The position numbers were made by a program, and so were the translations under genes. The notes below the pieces were generated by a model. It saw nothing but the letters and a program-made list of their open reading frames with translations. It made no database searches and was not told the origin of the DNA. Positions 45,526 to 54,316 of a stretch of 64,000 nt of DNA are shown piece by piece (position 1 is the stretch's first letter; every line of letters begins with the position of its first letter). Source of the stretch: Nitrospira_D sp019636945 (GTDB taxonomy: Bacteria; Nitrospirota; Nitrospiria; Nitrospirales; Nitrospiraceae); the NCBI RefSeq assembly GCF_047338595.1, contig NZ_JBLFBO010000011.1:1-64000 (forward strand), written 5' to 3'.

Positions 45526-45765
45526 CTAAGGATGTCGAGGTTGGAATCGCGTTAGGGCATCTTGCTTCTTCAGCAACGCCTCCAGGGGAACAGTGGTCTT
45601 CTGTTTCTTGCGTCCTCGCCGTGTCACCAGCCGATGGATCTCCATGTGCTCTAGGAGGTCGAGTGCCTTGGCCATCTTTTCATCATGATCCACCGGCACG
45701 ATCACAATCTCCATTTGATTATTGTTGGGGACGAGGATCCAATGCCGGAGGTGCAGATCAGTCAC
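45526..45765 (-). CDS. Possible small basic protein of unknown function
   Basis: A 79-residue frame downstream of the acs/membrane-protein pair, with a GTG start and an internal ATG (MEIVIVPVDHDE) at about residue 18. The middle MEIHRLVTRRGRKKQKT is basic. It reads as protein-like but has no recognised family and a weak ribosome site, and a plus-strand frame overlaps it. The 23-base gap to the upstream gene suggests the same transcript. Confidence 0.4.
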   Translation of the reverse strand: MTDLHLRHWILVPNNNQMEIVIVPVDHDEKMAKALDLLEHMEIHRLVTRRGRKKQKTTVPLEALLKKQDALTRFQPRHP

Positions 45766-45788
45766 CAGAAAAGAATCATCCTGTCTAT

Positions 45789-46013
45789 CTACGGCTGATT
45801 CTGAGCTGAGGATCGGTAGGTGTAGTAAAGGATAAGGCCGGCCAGGATGGATACGAGAATCCCGAATCCCATTTGTGCGTCGAAACTCACGGGGCCAACA
45901 TAGATCTTATACAGCTGTAACAGGACAATCGGCAGACCCACGGCCAGGGCGAGCGCGATCATGTGTCGCCGCTGGTAGATCGGTTCCCCTGGTTTGCGTC
46001 CACCTCGTCCCAC
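45789..46013 (-). CDS. Small membrane protein with two helices
   Basis: A 74-residue protein with a basic N-terminus (GRGGRKPGEPIYQRRH), then helices MIALALAVGLPIVLLQLYKI and GFGILVSILAGLILYYTY, and a short tail. The GTG start is 6 bases past the acs stop, and the GAGGAG at the acs 3' end can act as its ribosome site. It was probably co-transcribed with acs. No family recognised. Confidence 0.7.
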   Translation of the reverse strand: MGRGGRKPGEPIYQRRHMIALALAVGLPIVLLQLYKIYVGPVSFDAQMGFGILVSILAGLILYYTYRSSAQNQP

Positions 46014-46019
46014 CGCCTG

Positions 46020-47918
46020 TTACTCCTCAATCGTGGAGATGTCGCCGGGGTCTTGCCCTAGTTCCTTCGCTTTGAGCACGCGACGCATGATTTTCCCGGA
46101 CCGCGTTTTGGGGAGCGATGCGACAATGTCAATTTCAGACGGCACACCGATCTTGCCTAATTCCTTCAAGACTTGATCCTTGATCGACTTGATCAGCGCC
46201 GGACTGTCCTGTTCTCCCTGCTTCAAGATAATGAAGGCCTTGATGGATTCGCCGACCGTCTTGTGCGGCTTGCCGATGACGGCGGCTTCCGCGACGGCGG
46301 GATGACTGACCAAGGCGCTTTCCACTTCGGCCGTACCGAGCCGATTGCCCGCGACCTTGATCACGTCATCTGCGCGACCCATGAACCACATATAGCCGTC
46401 GGCATCTTTATGACAGACATCACCGGCGGTGTAGCAATTGGGGATCGTATTCCAGTAGGTCTTATACCGCTCCGGATCCTTGTAGATCGTCCGCATCATG
46501 GAAGGCCAAGGCTTCTTGATGACGGCAAACCCCCCGGCGTTAGCTGGGAGACTGTTGCCCTCGCGATCGACGACATCGGCTTCGATCCCCAGGAATGGGC
46601 GTGTGGCTGAGCCTGGTTTGAGTGGGACGGTGGGAAGCGGGGTAATCAGAATCGCCCCCGTTTCTGTCTGCCACCAGGTATCCATGATGGGTTTGTCCCC
46701 GCCGGTCACACGGTGATACCACTCCCACGCTTCCGGATTGATGGGCTCGCCGACGCTGCCAAGGATCCTGAGTGTTGAAAGGTCAGATTTCTTTGGCCAC
46801 TCTTCCCCATAGCGCATGAGCAGTCGGATGGCGGTCGGGGTTGTGTAAAAAATTGAGACGCCGTACCGTTCAATGAGGTCCCACCAGCGGCCGGGGTTCG
46901 GATAGTCAGGCTTTCCCTCCGCAGTCAGAATCGTGGCCCCATTCAGAAGAGGCCCATACACGATGTAGCTGTGGCCCGTGACCCACCCTGGATCCGCCAC
47001 GCAGAAGTACACGTCATCCTCTTTCAAATCGAATACATATTTCGTCGTCAGGTAGGTGCCGACCATGTAGCCGCCATGGACATGGACGACGCCCTTGGGT
47101 TTGCCGGTTGTTCCGGAGGTGTAGAGTATGTAGAGGGGAGTTTCTGCATCGAGTTGTTCCGCATCACAGACTGCGCGTTCCTGCTTGACCCATTCGTTCC
47201 AATCGATTTCCTTTGGAGCGGAAAGCGCTGGTCCCGGCACTTGACGCCGGACGACAACCACATGGCCAACGGTCGGGCAGTGCTTGAGCGCTTCATCCAC
47301 CACGGGTTTTAGGTTGATGACTTTGCCACGATCAAAGCCGACATCGGCGGTGATAACGACTTTTGCCTCAGCATCGTTCACGCGACTCGCGAGGGCCGGC
47401 GCGCTGAATCCTGAGTAGACCACACTGTGAATCACCCCGATTCTGGCACAAGCCAGCATGGCAATGACTTGTTCCGGGATTTTGGGGAGATAAATGGTGA
47501 CGCGGTCACCTTTCTGGAGGCCGAGCTTCTTGAGGGCGTTTGCGCAGCGATTGACCTGTCGGTAGAGTTCGCCGTACGTAAAGATGCGTTCCTGGTCGTT
47601 TTCGCCCACCCAAATCAGTGCAACCTTATTCTTCCGCCACGTTTTAACGTGACGATCCAGACAGTTGTAGGCGATGTTGCATCGTGCATCGACGAACCAT
47701 TTCGCCCAGGGATACTCCCACTCCAGGACCTTGTTCCAAGGCGCAAACCACTCTAGTTCTTTGGCGGCATTGCTCCAGAACGTCTCCGGATCCGCGATGG
47801 ATTTCTTGTATTCGGTTTCGTACTCTTTGATATAGGCTGCAGCGATCGTCTTGGCTGTCGGTTGATAGGTCCGACTTTCTTTCAGCAGAGTTTCGATCTG
47901 TTCACTCATGGCAGGCAT
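46020..47918 (-). CDS. acs: Acetyl-CoA synthetase
   Basis: Activates acetate to acetyl-CoA through acetyl-AMP. At 632 residues it has the AMP-forming signature YILYTSGTTGKPKGVVHVHG, ITADVGFDRGK, the AMP-binding DTWWQTETGAI, YMWFMGRADDVIKVAGNRL and the C-terminal lysine-bearing region KTRSGKIMRRVLKA. Intact and of usual length (about 650). Divergent from the caspase-like gene. In a nitrifier it would fit acetate scavenging. Confidence 0.96.
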   Translation of the reverse strand: MPAMSEQIETLLKESRTYQPTAKTIAAAYIKEYETEYKKSIADPETFWSNAAKELEWFAPWNKVLEWEYPWAKWFVDARCNIAYNCLDRHVKTWRKNKVALIWVGENDQERIFTYGELYRQVNRCANALKKLGLQKGDRVTIYLPKIPEQVIAMLACARIGVIHSVVYSGFSAPALASRVNDAEAKVVITADVGFDRGKVINLKPVVDEALKHCPTVGHVVVVRRQVPGPALSAPKEIDWNEWVKQERAVCDAEQLDAETPLYILYTSGTTGKPKGVVHVHGGYMVGTYLTTKYVFDLKEDDVYFCVADPGWVTGHSYIVYGPLLNGATILTAEGKPDYPNPGRWWDLIERYGVSIFYTTPTAIRLLMRYGEEWPKKSDLSTLRILGSVGEPINPEAWEWYHRVTGGDKPIMDTWWQTETGAILITPLPTVPLKPGSATRPFLGIEADVVDREGNSLPANAGGFAVIKKPWPSMMRTIYKDPERYKTYWNTIPNCYTAGDVCHKDADGYMWFMGRADDVIKVAGNRLGTAEVESALVSHPAVAEAAVIGKPHKTVGESIKAFIILKQGEQDSPALIKSIKDQVLKELGKIGVPSEIDIVASLPKTRSGKIMRRVLKAKELGQDPGDISTIEE

Positions 47919-48104
47919 GTCTCCTTCATTAACGTAGTCCAGGCGGAGAGGGCATTATGGAGAAAGTCATGGATACCTGCAACCGTGCATCGACTGCGAA
48001 CCAATCTCACCGCACCAGGGTGAGTGCTTCGATTCAGTTTCTTGACACCGGCCATGGCCGGCGATAGGCTCATGACCCCAACGATGAACGCTCCACAGAG
48101 GTTG

Positions 48105-48983
48105 ATGATGATATCTGCTCGGATGGTCCTGGTGAAACCAGTCGTGCTGGCTGCCTACATGGTTGCCCTGCTGTCGCTGCATTTTCTGCCGGTTGCGGAG
48201 GCGCAATTGGGAAGGCCCGAGGGCCTCTATTACAAGTCTTGGGCGATCGTGATTGGGATCGAACAGTACGTCCTGGCGCCGTCGATTCCGGGAGCCATCA
48301 ACGACGCGAAAAAGGTGGCGGAAGCCTTTCGGCAAATGGGATTTGACGAAGTGGTCGAACTCTACGACAAGGATGCCAGTTCCAGGCGCCTGCAGCAGCT
48401 GCTGAACGACATGCTGCCACGAAAAGTTGGGCGGATGGACCGTCTTGTGCTTGTGTACGTGGGGCACGCCGGCGTGATGCAAGATTCCGACGGGCAGGAT
48501 CGCGGGTACCTCGTTCCGTTTGATGCACCGGTCTCTAGCACCGCGAAATCCATCACGGTCGAACAATTGAAAGAATTTGCGCGGCGATCGGCGTCGAAAC
48601 ATACACTCCTCATTCTGGATGCGCCGGTGGTTGGATGGGAGACGACCGAACCTCCTGGGCTTTCATGGGAAGGACGGATGGCGCCAGAGTCGGCTACAGA
48701 TCGGCGGGCCGTGCAAGTCGTGACTGCCGCCGGCAGGGGAGAGGCCGTCGGTCGTTCAGACCAGGGCAGTCGTTTGGTCGAAGCCTTGCTCGGAGGACTG
48801 TCCGGTGCAGCGGATCTGGACGGAAACGGCTGGCTGATGGCTTCCGAACTGGGGAGCTATCTCGTACGCCAGGTCGAGATAGTATCGGGTGGGGTACAGC
48901 ATCCATCAAGTCTTCGCATCGATGGTGATGGAGACATGGTGTTAGTCGAAGGCAAGGTTCCCTGGGAGCCGGCTGTGAAATGA
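48105..48983 (+). CDS. Caspase-fold protein lacking the catalytic cysteine (pseudo-caspase)
   Basis: An exported protein of about 292 residues. The start at 48105 gives MMISARMVLVKPVVLAAYMV, a signal peptide ending near VAEAQ; in-frame ATGs at 48084 and 48024 are alternatives. The body has the C14/metacaspase layout: SWAIVIGIEQY, AINDAKKVAEAFRQMGF, and LVLVYVGHAGVMQDSDG, where H121 is in the position of the catalytic His. The strand that should end in DAC reads LLILDAPVVGWE, so the Cys position is Pro174. The EF-like ADLDGNGWLMASELGSYL follows. It is probably inactive as a protease and may act as a scaffold. Domain identity is by pattern only. Confidence 0.75.
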   Translation: MMISARMVLVKPVVLAAYMVALLSLHFLPVAEAQLGRPEGLYYKSWAIVIGIEQYVLAPSIPGAINDAKKVAEAFRQMGFDEVVELYDKDASSRRLQQLLNDMLPRKVGRMDRLVLVYVGHAGVMQDSDGQDRGYLVPFDAPVSSTAKSITVEQLKEFARRSASKHTLLILDAPVVGWETTEPPGLSWEGRMAPESATDRRAVQVVTAAGRGEAVGRSDQGSRLVEALLGGLSGAADLDGNGWLMASELGSYLVRQVEIVSGGVQHPSSLRIDGDGDMVLVEGKVPWEPAVK

Positions 48984-49203
48984 CCCCCTCCGGTCAGATG
49001 ATCTTCTGTAAACAACTCCGCAAAAGGCCGCCCTCCCGTATTCCGTTGTTCGTATCCTGTCTCTCGCACATGAATGACGTTTCATCGTTCGACCGTTCGA
49101 CAGGCTCACGGCCCTGAGGAACATCGATCGGCAAGCTCTCGACCCTGAGTCCTGTGGAAGGGCGAGATGCTTTTCATGCGCGGAGGTCTTTTCTTGAATT
49201 CTG

Positions 49204-49374
49204 CTACGCCTGTTCCCCGCCTTTGAGGTATCCCAGGCCGATTTTGATCGCTCGGCGGGTGATTTCCGGCCAACGAGCCTGAGGGTAGGCTGAGAGCACA
49301 GCAGCCGCTTTGGGGTCCTGGATCTCAAGCGTGAGAATTCTGATGATGCCATCGTCAATCTGGATGTCTGCCAC
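49204..49374 (-). CDS. 56-residue protein of unknown function
   Basis: The GTG at 49374 is preceded by AAGGAGG at a 4-base spacing, the strongest ribosome site in the area, so it is chosen over an in-frame ATG at 49443. The product starts MADIQIDDGIIRILTLEIQD, then AVLSAYPQARWPEITRRAIK, and reads like a compact folded domain. No family recognised. It converges with the caspase-like gene and diverges from the LPP20 gene. Confidence 0.55.
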   Translation of the reverse strand: MADIQIDDGIIRILTLEIQDPKAAAVLSAYPQARWPEITRRAIKIGLGYLKGGEQA

Positions 49375-49520
49375 AGCGCCTCCTTGGTATCGTTGAGGAA
49401 TCTGAATGAAGTGTGCCTTGCATTGACTGATAAAAAAACGCATGTTAGCATGAATCCAACATTTTTTCGCGAGATGTTCTACGTACGGCGTATCTACCTA
49501 TTTTCATTAAGGAGGGTTGT

Positions 49521-50087
49521 ATGATCAGGTCACAAGCGACATACTCAAGACTGGCCGGCCTCGGTCTTGCTGTCCTTTTTGTCATGGGACTTGCCGCTTG
49601 TGGAGGACCGCCCAAATGGGTCCAGAAGGGGTCGGGCGCCTTCAATGAGAAAGACAGCAAAGCTTTTTATGGGGTGGGCGCGGTCTCCGGCGTACGGAAT
49701 GCTCCGCTCGCCTGGGAAACGGCAGAGAATCGTGGACGGGCCGAGATCGCCAAGACGTTTGAAACCTATACGGGCTATCTGATGCGGGATTATGCCGCAT
49801 CAACCACGGCGGGAGATTTTACACGGAATACGGAAGAGCAGAATGTCGAACGAGCTCAAAAAACGATCACCACGGCGACGCTCAGCGGTGTTCGGAAGAT
49901 TGATCAGTACATGGATCCCAAGACCAACACGTATTATGTCTTGACCAAGTTGAGTTTAGAAGATATGAAGAACAACCTGGAGCAGGCCAAAGAACTCAAT
50001 GCTCAGGTCCGGGACTTTGTGCGGAAGAACGCCGATAAAATGTTCGAGCGTTTGGAGAAGGAAGAGGAAAAGCGAGGAGTTCAGTAG
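49521..50087 (+). CDS. LPP20-family lipoprotein
   Basis: A 188-residue lipoprotein. The signal peptide LGLAVLFVMGLAAC ends in a lipobox Cys, then GGPPKWVQKGSGAF and a VGAVSGV segment, ENRGRAEIAKTFETY, and a C-terminal LEDMKNNLEQAKELNAQVRD helix. The pattern W-x-x...GxG...A...R.AR is that of the LPP20 lipoprotein domain. It is the first of four lipoprotein genes and has AAGGAGG upstream. Related to the gene at 52402. Confidence 0.8.
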   Translation: MIRSQATYSRLAGLGLAVLFVMGLAACGGPPKWVQKGSGAFNEKDSKAFYGVGAVSGVRNAPLAWETAENRGRAEIAKTFETYTGYLMRDYAASTTAGDFTRNTEEQNVERAQKTITTATLSGVRKIDQYMDPKTNTYYVLTKLSLEDMKNNLEQAKELNAQVRDFVRKNADKMFERLEKEEEKRGVQ

Positions 50088-50129
50088 TTCCCACGTCATG
50101 ACACGTCTACTTCTTCTCGGAGGTTCATC

Positions 50130-50741
50130 GTGATGCAGAGGGTTCGTTCTTCTCTTATTGGCACGCTGGGTATTGCACTCGCGCTTTCAGGATGCGGTCA
50201 TGAGACGAAGGTCACGCGTGTTGATGCCGGGGTGGTCACTGATCTGAGCGGGAGATGGAACGATACGGACTCTCGGATGGTGGCCGAGGCGATGGTGAAG
50301 GATGCGCTCCAGTATCCCTGGCTTGGGAATTTTGAAAAGAGCAATCAGCGCCAGCCCGTCGTCGTGGTAGGGACCGTCTTGAACAGCAGCCATGAACATA
50401 TCAGTGTTCAGACCTTCATCACGGATTTGGAGCGAGAACTCACCAATTCTCAAAAGGTCACCTTTGTCGCCGGAAAAAACGAGCGCGATGAGGTGCGGAC
50501 TGAACGGAAAGAGCAGGCGATCTATGCGCGCGAAGAGACGCAGAAGGCCCCTGGAAAAGAAACCGGCGCCGATTTCATGATGAAGGGGACGATTGCCACC
50601 ATTCTTGATGAAGCGGACGGAGCGAAAGCCGTGTTCTACCAGGTGGATCTTCAGATGATCGACCTGGAAAGCAATGCGAAGGTGTGGTACGGACAAAAGA
50701 AGATCAAGAAGGTGGTTGAAAAGAAACGGACCGTCTTCTAG
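50130..50741 (+). CDS. LpoB-like penicillin-binding protein activator
   Basis: A 203-residue lipoprotein (LGIALALSGC) with the LpoB/COG3417 pattern: VVTDLSGRWNDTDSRMVAEA, then PVVVVGTVLNSSHEHISVQT, GADFMMKGTIATI and QVDLQMIDLESNAKVWYGQK. LpoB-type outer-membrane lipoproteins reach through the periplasm and activate the peptidoglycan polymerase PBP1B in enterobacteria; in other phyla the partner is inferred. The adjacent COG3014-like gene strengthens the assignment. Confidence 0.82.
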   Translation: MMQRVRSSLIGTLGIALALSGCGHETKVTRVDAGVVTDLSGRWNDTDSRMVAEAMVKDALQYPWLGNFEKSNQRQPVVVVGTVLNSSHEHISVQTFITDLERELTNSQKVTFVAGKNERDEVRTERKEQAIYAREETQKAPGKETGADFMMKGTIATILDEADGAKAVFYQVDLQMIDLESNAKVWYGQKKIKKVVEKKRTVF

Positions 50742-50742
50742 C

Positions 50743-50892
50743 AGAATGCGCAAGAAGGCTGTCCAGCAAGGCCGCAGCGAGCGAAACCGAACAGATTAAG
50801 GGTGAGGTTCAGGACCAAGCGGGCCACGTGATTCGCTAAACCTGATCCTCAATCTTGATCTCCCTGGCGTGAGCGGCCTTTTTCGGCGTCCT
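50743..50892. repeat. Dispersed imperfect palindrome (copy D)
   Basis: Starts AGAATGCGCAAGAAGGCTGT with the motif CCAGCAAGGCCGC shared exactly with copy C. It ends near GAGCGGCCTTTTTCGGCGTCCT. The interior differs from the other copies. It lies between the LpoB-like gene and the COG3014-like gene. Confidence 0.65.
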
Positions 50893-50911
50893 GTTAGCCT
50901 CGCGGAATTCG

Positions 50912-52405
50912 TTGAAACCATTCCTCTCACGCTTTGCCCACGGGGGATCTGTGCGGTGGGGCGGTATCTTTCCTATCTCAGTGGTCCTGGCCGGTTGCCT
51001 GGCCTTCCTCTCGTCCGGATGCGGGCCTTCCGTCAATCGTTACCTCTTGATCGAACAGAGCCTGCTCGCCGGTAATCCACAACAAGCTGCGGCGATCGTG
51101 GAGCAGACGAAGGACGAGTATGGGGCAAAAGGGCAATTGCTCTATGGGATGGACCGTGGGATGGTCTTGCAGGTAGCAGGACAGTATGAGCAGAGCAGTG
51201 CTGCGTTGGAGCAAGCCGAAGAGGATGTCGAGCGACTCTATACGAGAAGTATCCGCACCGAGACCGCTGCCTTTCTGACCAACGACAATATGTTGCCCTA
51301 CGAAGGGGATGCCTATGAGCACGTGATGATCAACGTGGTCAAGGCGTTGAACTATGCGGCTCAAGGCCTAATCCAGGAGGCTCTGGTCGAGGTTCGGCGG
51401 ATCGATCATCGACTGAATGTGTTGGGCGACAGAATCAAGGACCTGGATAAATACAGAAATGACGGGTTTGCGCGGTATCTGAGCGGCATCTTGTACGAAG
51501 CTGCAGGAGACCTGAATAACGCGTTTATCGCCTATCGAAACGCGTACGAAGCGTATGAGGCCATGAAGGGATGGGTGAGAATGTCGTCTCCTCCCTCCTT
51601 ACAGGCCGATCTTCTACGAACTGCCGAAGCGCTTGGCTTGAAAACTGAGTTTGAGCGCTATCGGCAAGCCTTTCCGGATGTGAGGTGGTTACCCAGCTTA
51701 TCCTCCTCGGGGGAAGTACTCGCCCACGTGGTCATGATCAGCTATAATGGCCGCGCTCCACGAAAGGAAGACATGTTTTTAGACCTGCCGATCAGTCTTG
51801 ATGCCGCACAGTTAGTTTTGCTAAATAGAGGAGTTTTTCGGGGGCCGTATCAGAGGGATCGGGTGGCGGACAGTCTGTTGTACGGGCTGAATGGTCGGGT
51901 CGTGCGTGTGGCGCTTCCGCGGTTGGTGCCGCAAAAGACACGTGTCCCGTTCGAAGATCTGACGTTGACTGATTCGCAGGGCGGTTCATTCTCGGCTCGA
52001 TCAGAACGGGCACAGAACGTGACGGCGCTTGCGGAGAAAGGGCTTTCGGAACGGATGCCGGCGATGGCCACGAAAGCTGTTGCGCGAGCCGCGACCAAAT
52101 TTGCGATGGCTGAGGGCGTGAGTTTCGGAGCACGGAGAGCAGTGGGCAAGGACGCCGAGCCGTGGGTCGGTTTACTGGTGGAGTTATTTGCCAAAGGCCT
52201 CGCGGTGGCCTCCGAAGAAGCCGACAAGCGAAGTTGGCAGACCTTGCCGGACGAGATCCACGTCGCGCGGGCTTGGGTGCCGGCAGGTCAGTACCAGGTC
52301 TCTGTTCGGCCGTCAGGGCAAGGGATATCGATGACGAAGGACGGGCAATCTGTTTCACTGGTTGCTGGTCAGACGCTCTTCATTCTCCAGCGGGTGATGC
52401 AGTGA
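50912..52405 (+). CDS. COG3014-like lipoprotein with TPR-like helices
   Basis: A 497-residue protein with a lipoprotein signal (VVLAGCLAFLSSGC). A helical repeat region (about 35-250) contains ALNYAAQGLIQEALVEVRRI and YLSGILYEAAGDLNNAFIAY, typical TPR-like helices. The C-terminal part carries a VAR-W-P-GxY segment (HVARAWVPAGQYQVSV) seen in the COG3014 family. COG3014 genes are usually found next to lpoB-like genes, as here. Its stop overlaps the next start (GTGA). Likely role: outer-membrane or peptidoglycan-associated assembly; exact function unknown. Confidence 0.78.
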   Translation: MKPFLSRFAHGGSVRWGGIFPISVVLAGCLAFLSSGCGPSVNRYLLIEQSLLAGNPQQAAAIVEQTKDEYGAKGQLLYGMDRGMVLQVAGQYEQSSAALEQAEEDVERLYTRSIRTETAAFLTNDNMLPYEGDAYEHVMINVVKALNYAAQGLIQEALVEVRRIDHRLNVLGDRIKDLDKYRNDGFARYLSGILYEAAGDLNNAFIAYRNAYEAYEAMKGWVRMSSPPSLQADLLRTAEALGLKTEFERYRQAFPDVRWLPSLSSSGEVLAHVVMISYNGRAPRKEDMFLDLPISLDAAQLVLLNRGVFRGPYQRDRVADSLLYGLNGRVVRVALPRLVPQKTRVPFEDLTLTDSQGGSFSARSERAQNVTALAEKGLSERMPAMATKAVARAATKFAMAEGVSFGARRAVGKDAEPWVGLLVELFAKGLAVASEEADKRSWQTLPDEIHVARAWVPAGQYQVSVRPSGQGISMTKDGQSVSLVAGQTLFILQRVMQ

Positions 52406-53538
52406 GGTGCCGTCGAGGATCAGTGTGTGGGAACTGTGCGGTGGTGATGCTGTGTTTCTTCTACGGGGTCGGAGCGAGCGGGTGTGCGTGGTTGGGCGGA
52501 AAGGACAAGCCCGAGTGGGTCGATGGCCGAGCATCAAGCTATCCCCCGTCCCAGTATTTGACCGGAGTCGGCCAAGGTGACAACCGAAGTACGGCCGAGA
52601 ATCAAGCCTATGCCGCTGTGGCGCGCATCTTCAAGGCGGAAGTCGCGGCTCAGGCTAAGGACTGGGAGGCCTACCTCGTCACTGAACATGACGAAGTCGC
52701 GACGGCTGAGCGGCGGTTGACCATTGATCATGTGACAAAGGTCTCGACTGACAAAGTGCTCGAAAATGTGAGTATTGGGGATGCGTGGTACGACGCTGGG
52801 AAGAGCGTGCATTATGCGTTGGCTGTCGTGAACCGCTCCCAGGCCGAGGCATCGCTGACGGACAGGGTCGTGAGCTTGGATCGGGAGATCGACGCGGATG
52901 TGGTGGAGGCTCGGCAGACGACCGGCAACCTCGCGAAGGTGCGTGCGCTCAGGCGGGCCGGTCGGAATCTAGTTTTACGGGAGGTCTACAATACTGATCT
53001 GCGGGTGATTCGTTTCAGCGGACAGGGGGTTCCCTCCGCGTATCGAGTCGGAGAGCTATCCGGTGAGTTAGCACAGGTCCTCTCGTTGCATTTTGGCCTG
53101 ACCTTGCAGATTTCCGGAGACCATGCCGAGCCGATTCAACGGGCCCTTGCCCAAGGCCTGGTTCGTGAAGGGTTTCATGTCACGGCTGATTCAGGGGAGG
53201 GCGATGCGGAGTCCTCGGAGTTACTGGTTCGAGGTATGACTCGTCTGATTCCGATCGAGGTGCAGGATCCGAACTTCAAGTATGTGCGATGGTGCAGCGA
53301 TTTGGAGATCGTGGAGCGTGCCACGCAGCGGGTTCTCGGGGCCATCGCACGTGGAGGCAAAGAAGGTCATCTGACCGAGCGTGAGGCGACGGCGAAGGTC
53401 CTTCGAGTAATTCAACAGGAATTTTCATCGGATGTGGCACGGGCAATCGCAGCACATATTTTCGCTGAGGTCACATTGCCGGCCACCGCGGCGATGCCTG
53501 CCGGTTGTCCACGGGAAGCGTCTGCAGGGAAGCGGTAA
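52402..53538 (+). CDS. Lipoprotein with N-terminal LPP20-like domain
   Basis: A 378-residue protein. The longest frame begins at 52162, inside the previous gene, but the GTG at 52402 overlaps that gene's stop (GTGA) and gives a proper lipoprotein signal (AVVMLCFFYGVGASGC). Next comes KPEWVDGRASSYPPSQYLTG with VGQGDNRSTAENQAYAAVAR, the LPP20/FlgT-like N-terminal pattern. The remainder, about 200 residues, includes LSGELAQVLSLHFGLTLQIS and is not recognised. It shares its N-terminal architecture with the gene at 49521. Confidence 0.75.
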   Translation: MRCRRGSVCGNCAVVMLCFFYGVGASGCAWLGGKDKPEWVDGRASSYPPSQYLTGVGQGDNRSTAENQAYAAVARIFKAEVAAQAKDWEAYLVTEHDEVATAERRLTIDHVTKVSTDKVLENVSIGDAWYDAGKSVHYALAVVNRSQAEASLTDRVVSLDREIDADVVEARQTTGNLAKVRALRRAGRNLVLREVYNTDLRVIRFSGQGVPSAYRVGELSGELAQVLSLHFGLTLQISGDHAEPIQRALAQGLVREGFHVTADSGEGDAESSELLVRGMTRLIPIEVQDPNFKYVRWCSDLEIVERATQRVLGAIARGGKEGHLTEREATAKVLRVIQQEFSSDVARAIAAHIFAEVTLPATAAMPAGCPREASAGKR

Positions 53539-53568
53539 ACCAACACTCATGATGAGGAGGCGTGAATC

Positions 53569-53838
53569 GTGAAGAAAACAGACGAACTATCCGTCAGTCG
53601 GGCTCCGCGTAGCAGAGGGCGGGGGTTGACCAAGGCCGGGCAAAAGGTTTCAAGCCGTCTGGCCAAACGGCGATTGAACGAGCGGCTCAAGGCGGACACG
53701 GCGTCCTTTAACAAGGGGAATCTTGCCGATACCTTGCGAAAAGAAGGCTATGAGGAAGCTCCACTCGACGAACTCCAGGACCGACTGTCCAAGCTTCAAG
53801 GGCCGCTTGCCGACATCATTCTGAAAGGGAGGGTGTGA
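53569..53838 (+). CDS. Small basic protein, probable partner of the PIN protein
   Basis: An 89-residue protein with a basic, disordered start (SRAPRSRGRGLTKAG) and a helical centre (SSRLAKRRLNERLKADTAS) and end (APLDELQDRLSKLQGPLADI). No DNA-binding motif is certain. The GTG start is preceded by GAGGAGG. It stands 4 bases before the PIN gene, the position an antitoxin would take. Confidence 0.65.
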   Translation: MKKTDELSVSRAPRSRGRGLTKAGQKVSSRLAKRRLNERLKADTASFNKGNLADTLRKEGYEEAPLDELQDRLSKLQGPLADIILKGRV

Positions 53839-53842
53839 CCGA

Positions 53843-54286
53843 ATGCCATACTACTACTACGACTCAACCGCGCTGGTGAAACGCTACAGCATGGAGCGGG
53901 GGACCCGCATCGTCAATAAGTTGATGGTGAAGCGTGGCAGGGTCGCCATCGTTCCGACATGGACCGTGACGGACTTCTATTCCATTCTCTGTGCCCGTGC
54001 TCACGAAGGGCAGATCACACGGGATGATTGTTACTCGGTGCTGTACAAGTTTGAAATTGAATCCAAACAAGGGCTGTATCAGTTCATTGCTCCTCAGATG
54101 GAGACCTACTTGACCACGAAGGAGTTGGTCTTGGAGTATCCCTTTCTTCGCTCGACTCAGGTGATGCATTTGGCTTTGGCGTTGGAGCTGAAGCCGTTAC
54201 GATTGACGGTCGTCAGCACGGATACGCAACTCTTGGCGGCATCGAAGTCCGCCGGGCTGCATATTATTAACCCGGCTGAAGATTAA
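53843..54286 (+). CDS. PIN domain protein (VapC-like)
   Basis: A 147-residue protein with the PIN fold: YYYDSTALVKRYSMERGT (first Asp in YYDS), TWTVTDFYSILCARA (Asp instead of the usual Glu), and LTVVSTDTQLLAASKSAGL with the late Asp in STDTQ. Most PIN proteins of this size are RNases of toxin-antitoxin pairs. The upstream small basic gene could be its antitoxin. The candidate acidic positions are present, so activity is plausible. Confidence 0.75.
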   Translation: MPYYYYDSTALVKRYSMERGTRIVNKLMVKRGRVAIVPTWTVTDFYSILCARAHEGQITRDDCYSVLYKFEIESKQGLYQFIAPQMETYLTTKELVLEYPFLRSTQVMHLALALELKPLRLTVVSTDTQLLAASKSAGLHIINPAED

Positions 54287-54316
54287 CGGGGTAGGAACGT
54301 GGTCGTCCCGTGAACG

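Noticed and set aside
47967..48602. A 211-residue minus-strand frame opposite the caspase-like gene
   Set aside because: No signature, while the plus strand carries a signal peptide and a recognisable fold.
48105..48983. An active metacaspase
   Set aside because: The cysteine position is Pro (CCG), so peptidase activity is not supported.
49085..49140. A TTCGACAGGCTCACGG-type word that recurs in many genomes
   Set aside because: Short, common repeat family; only one copy is clear here, so it is not listed as a feature.
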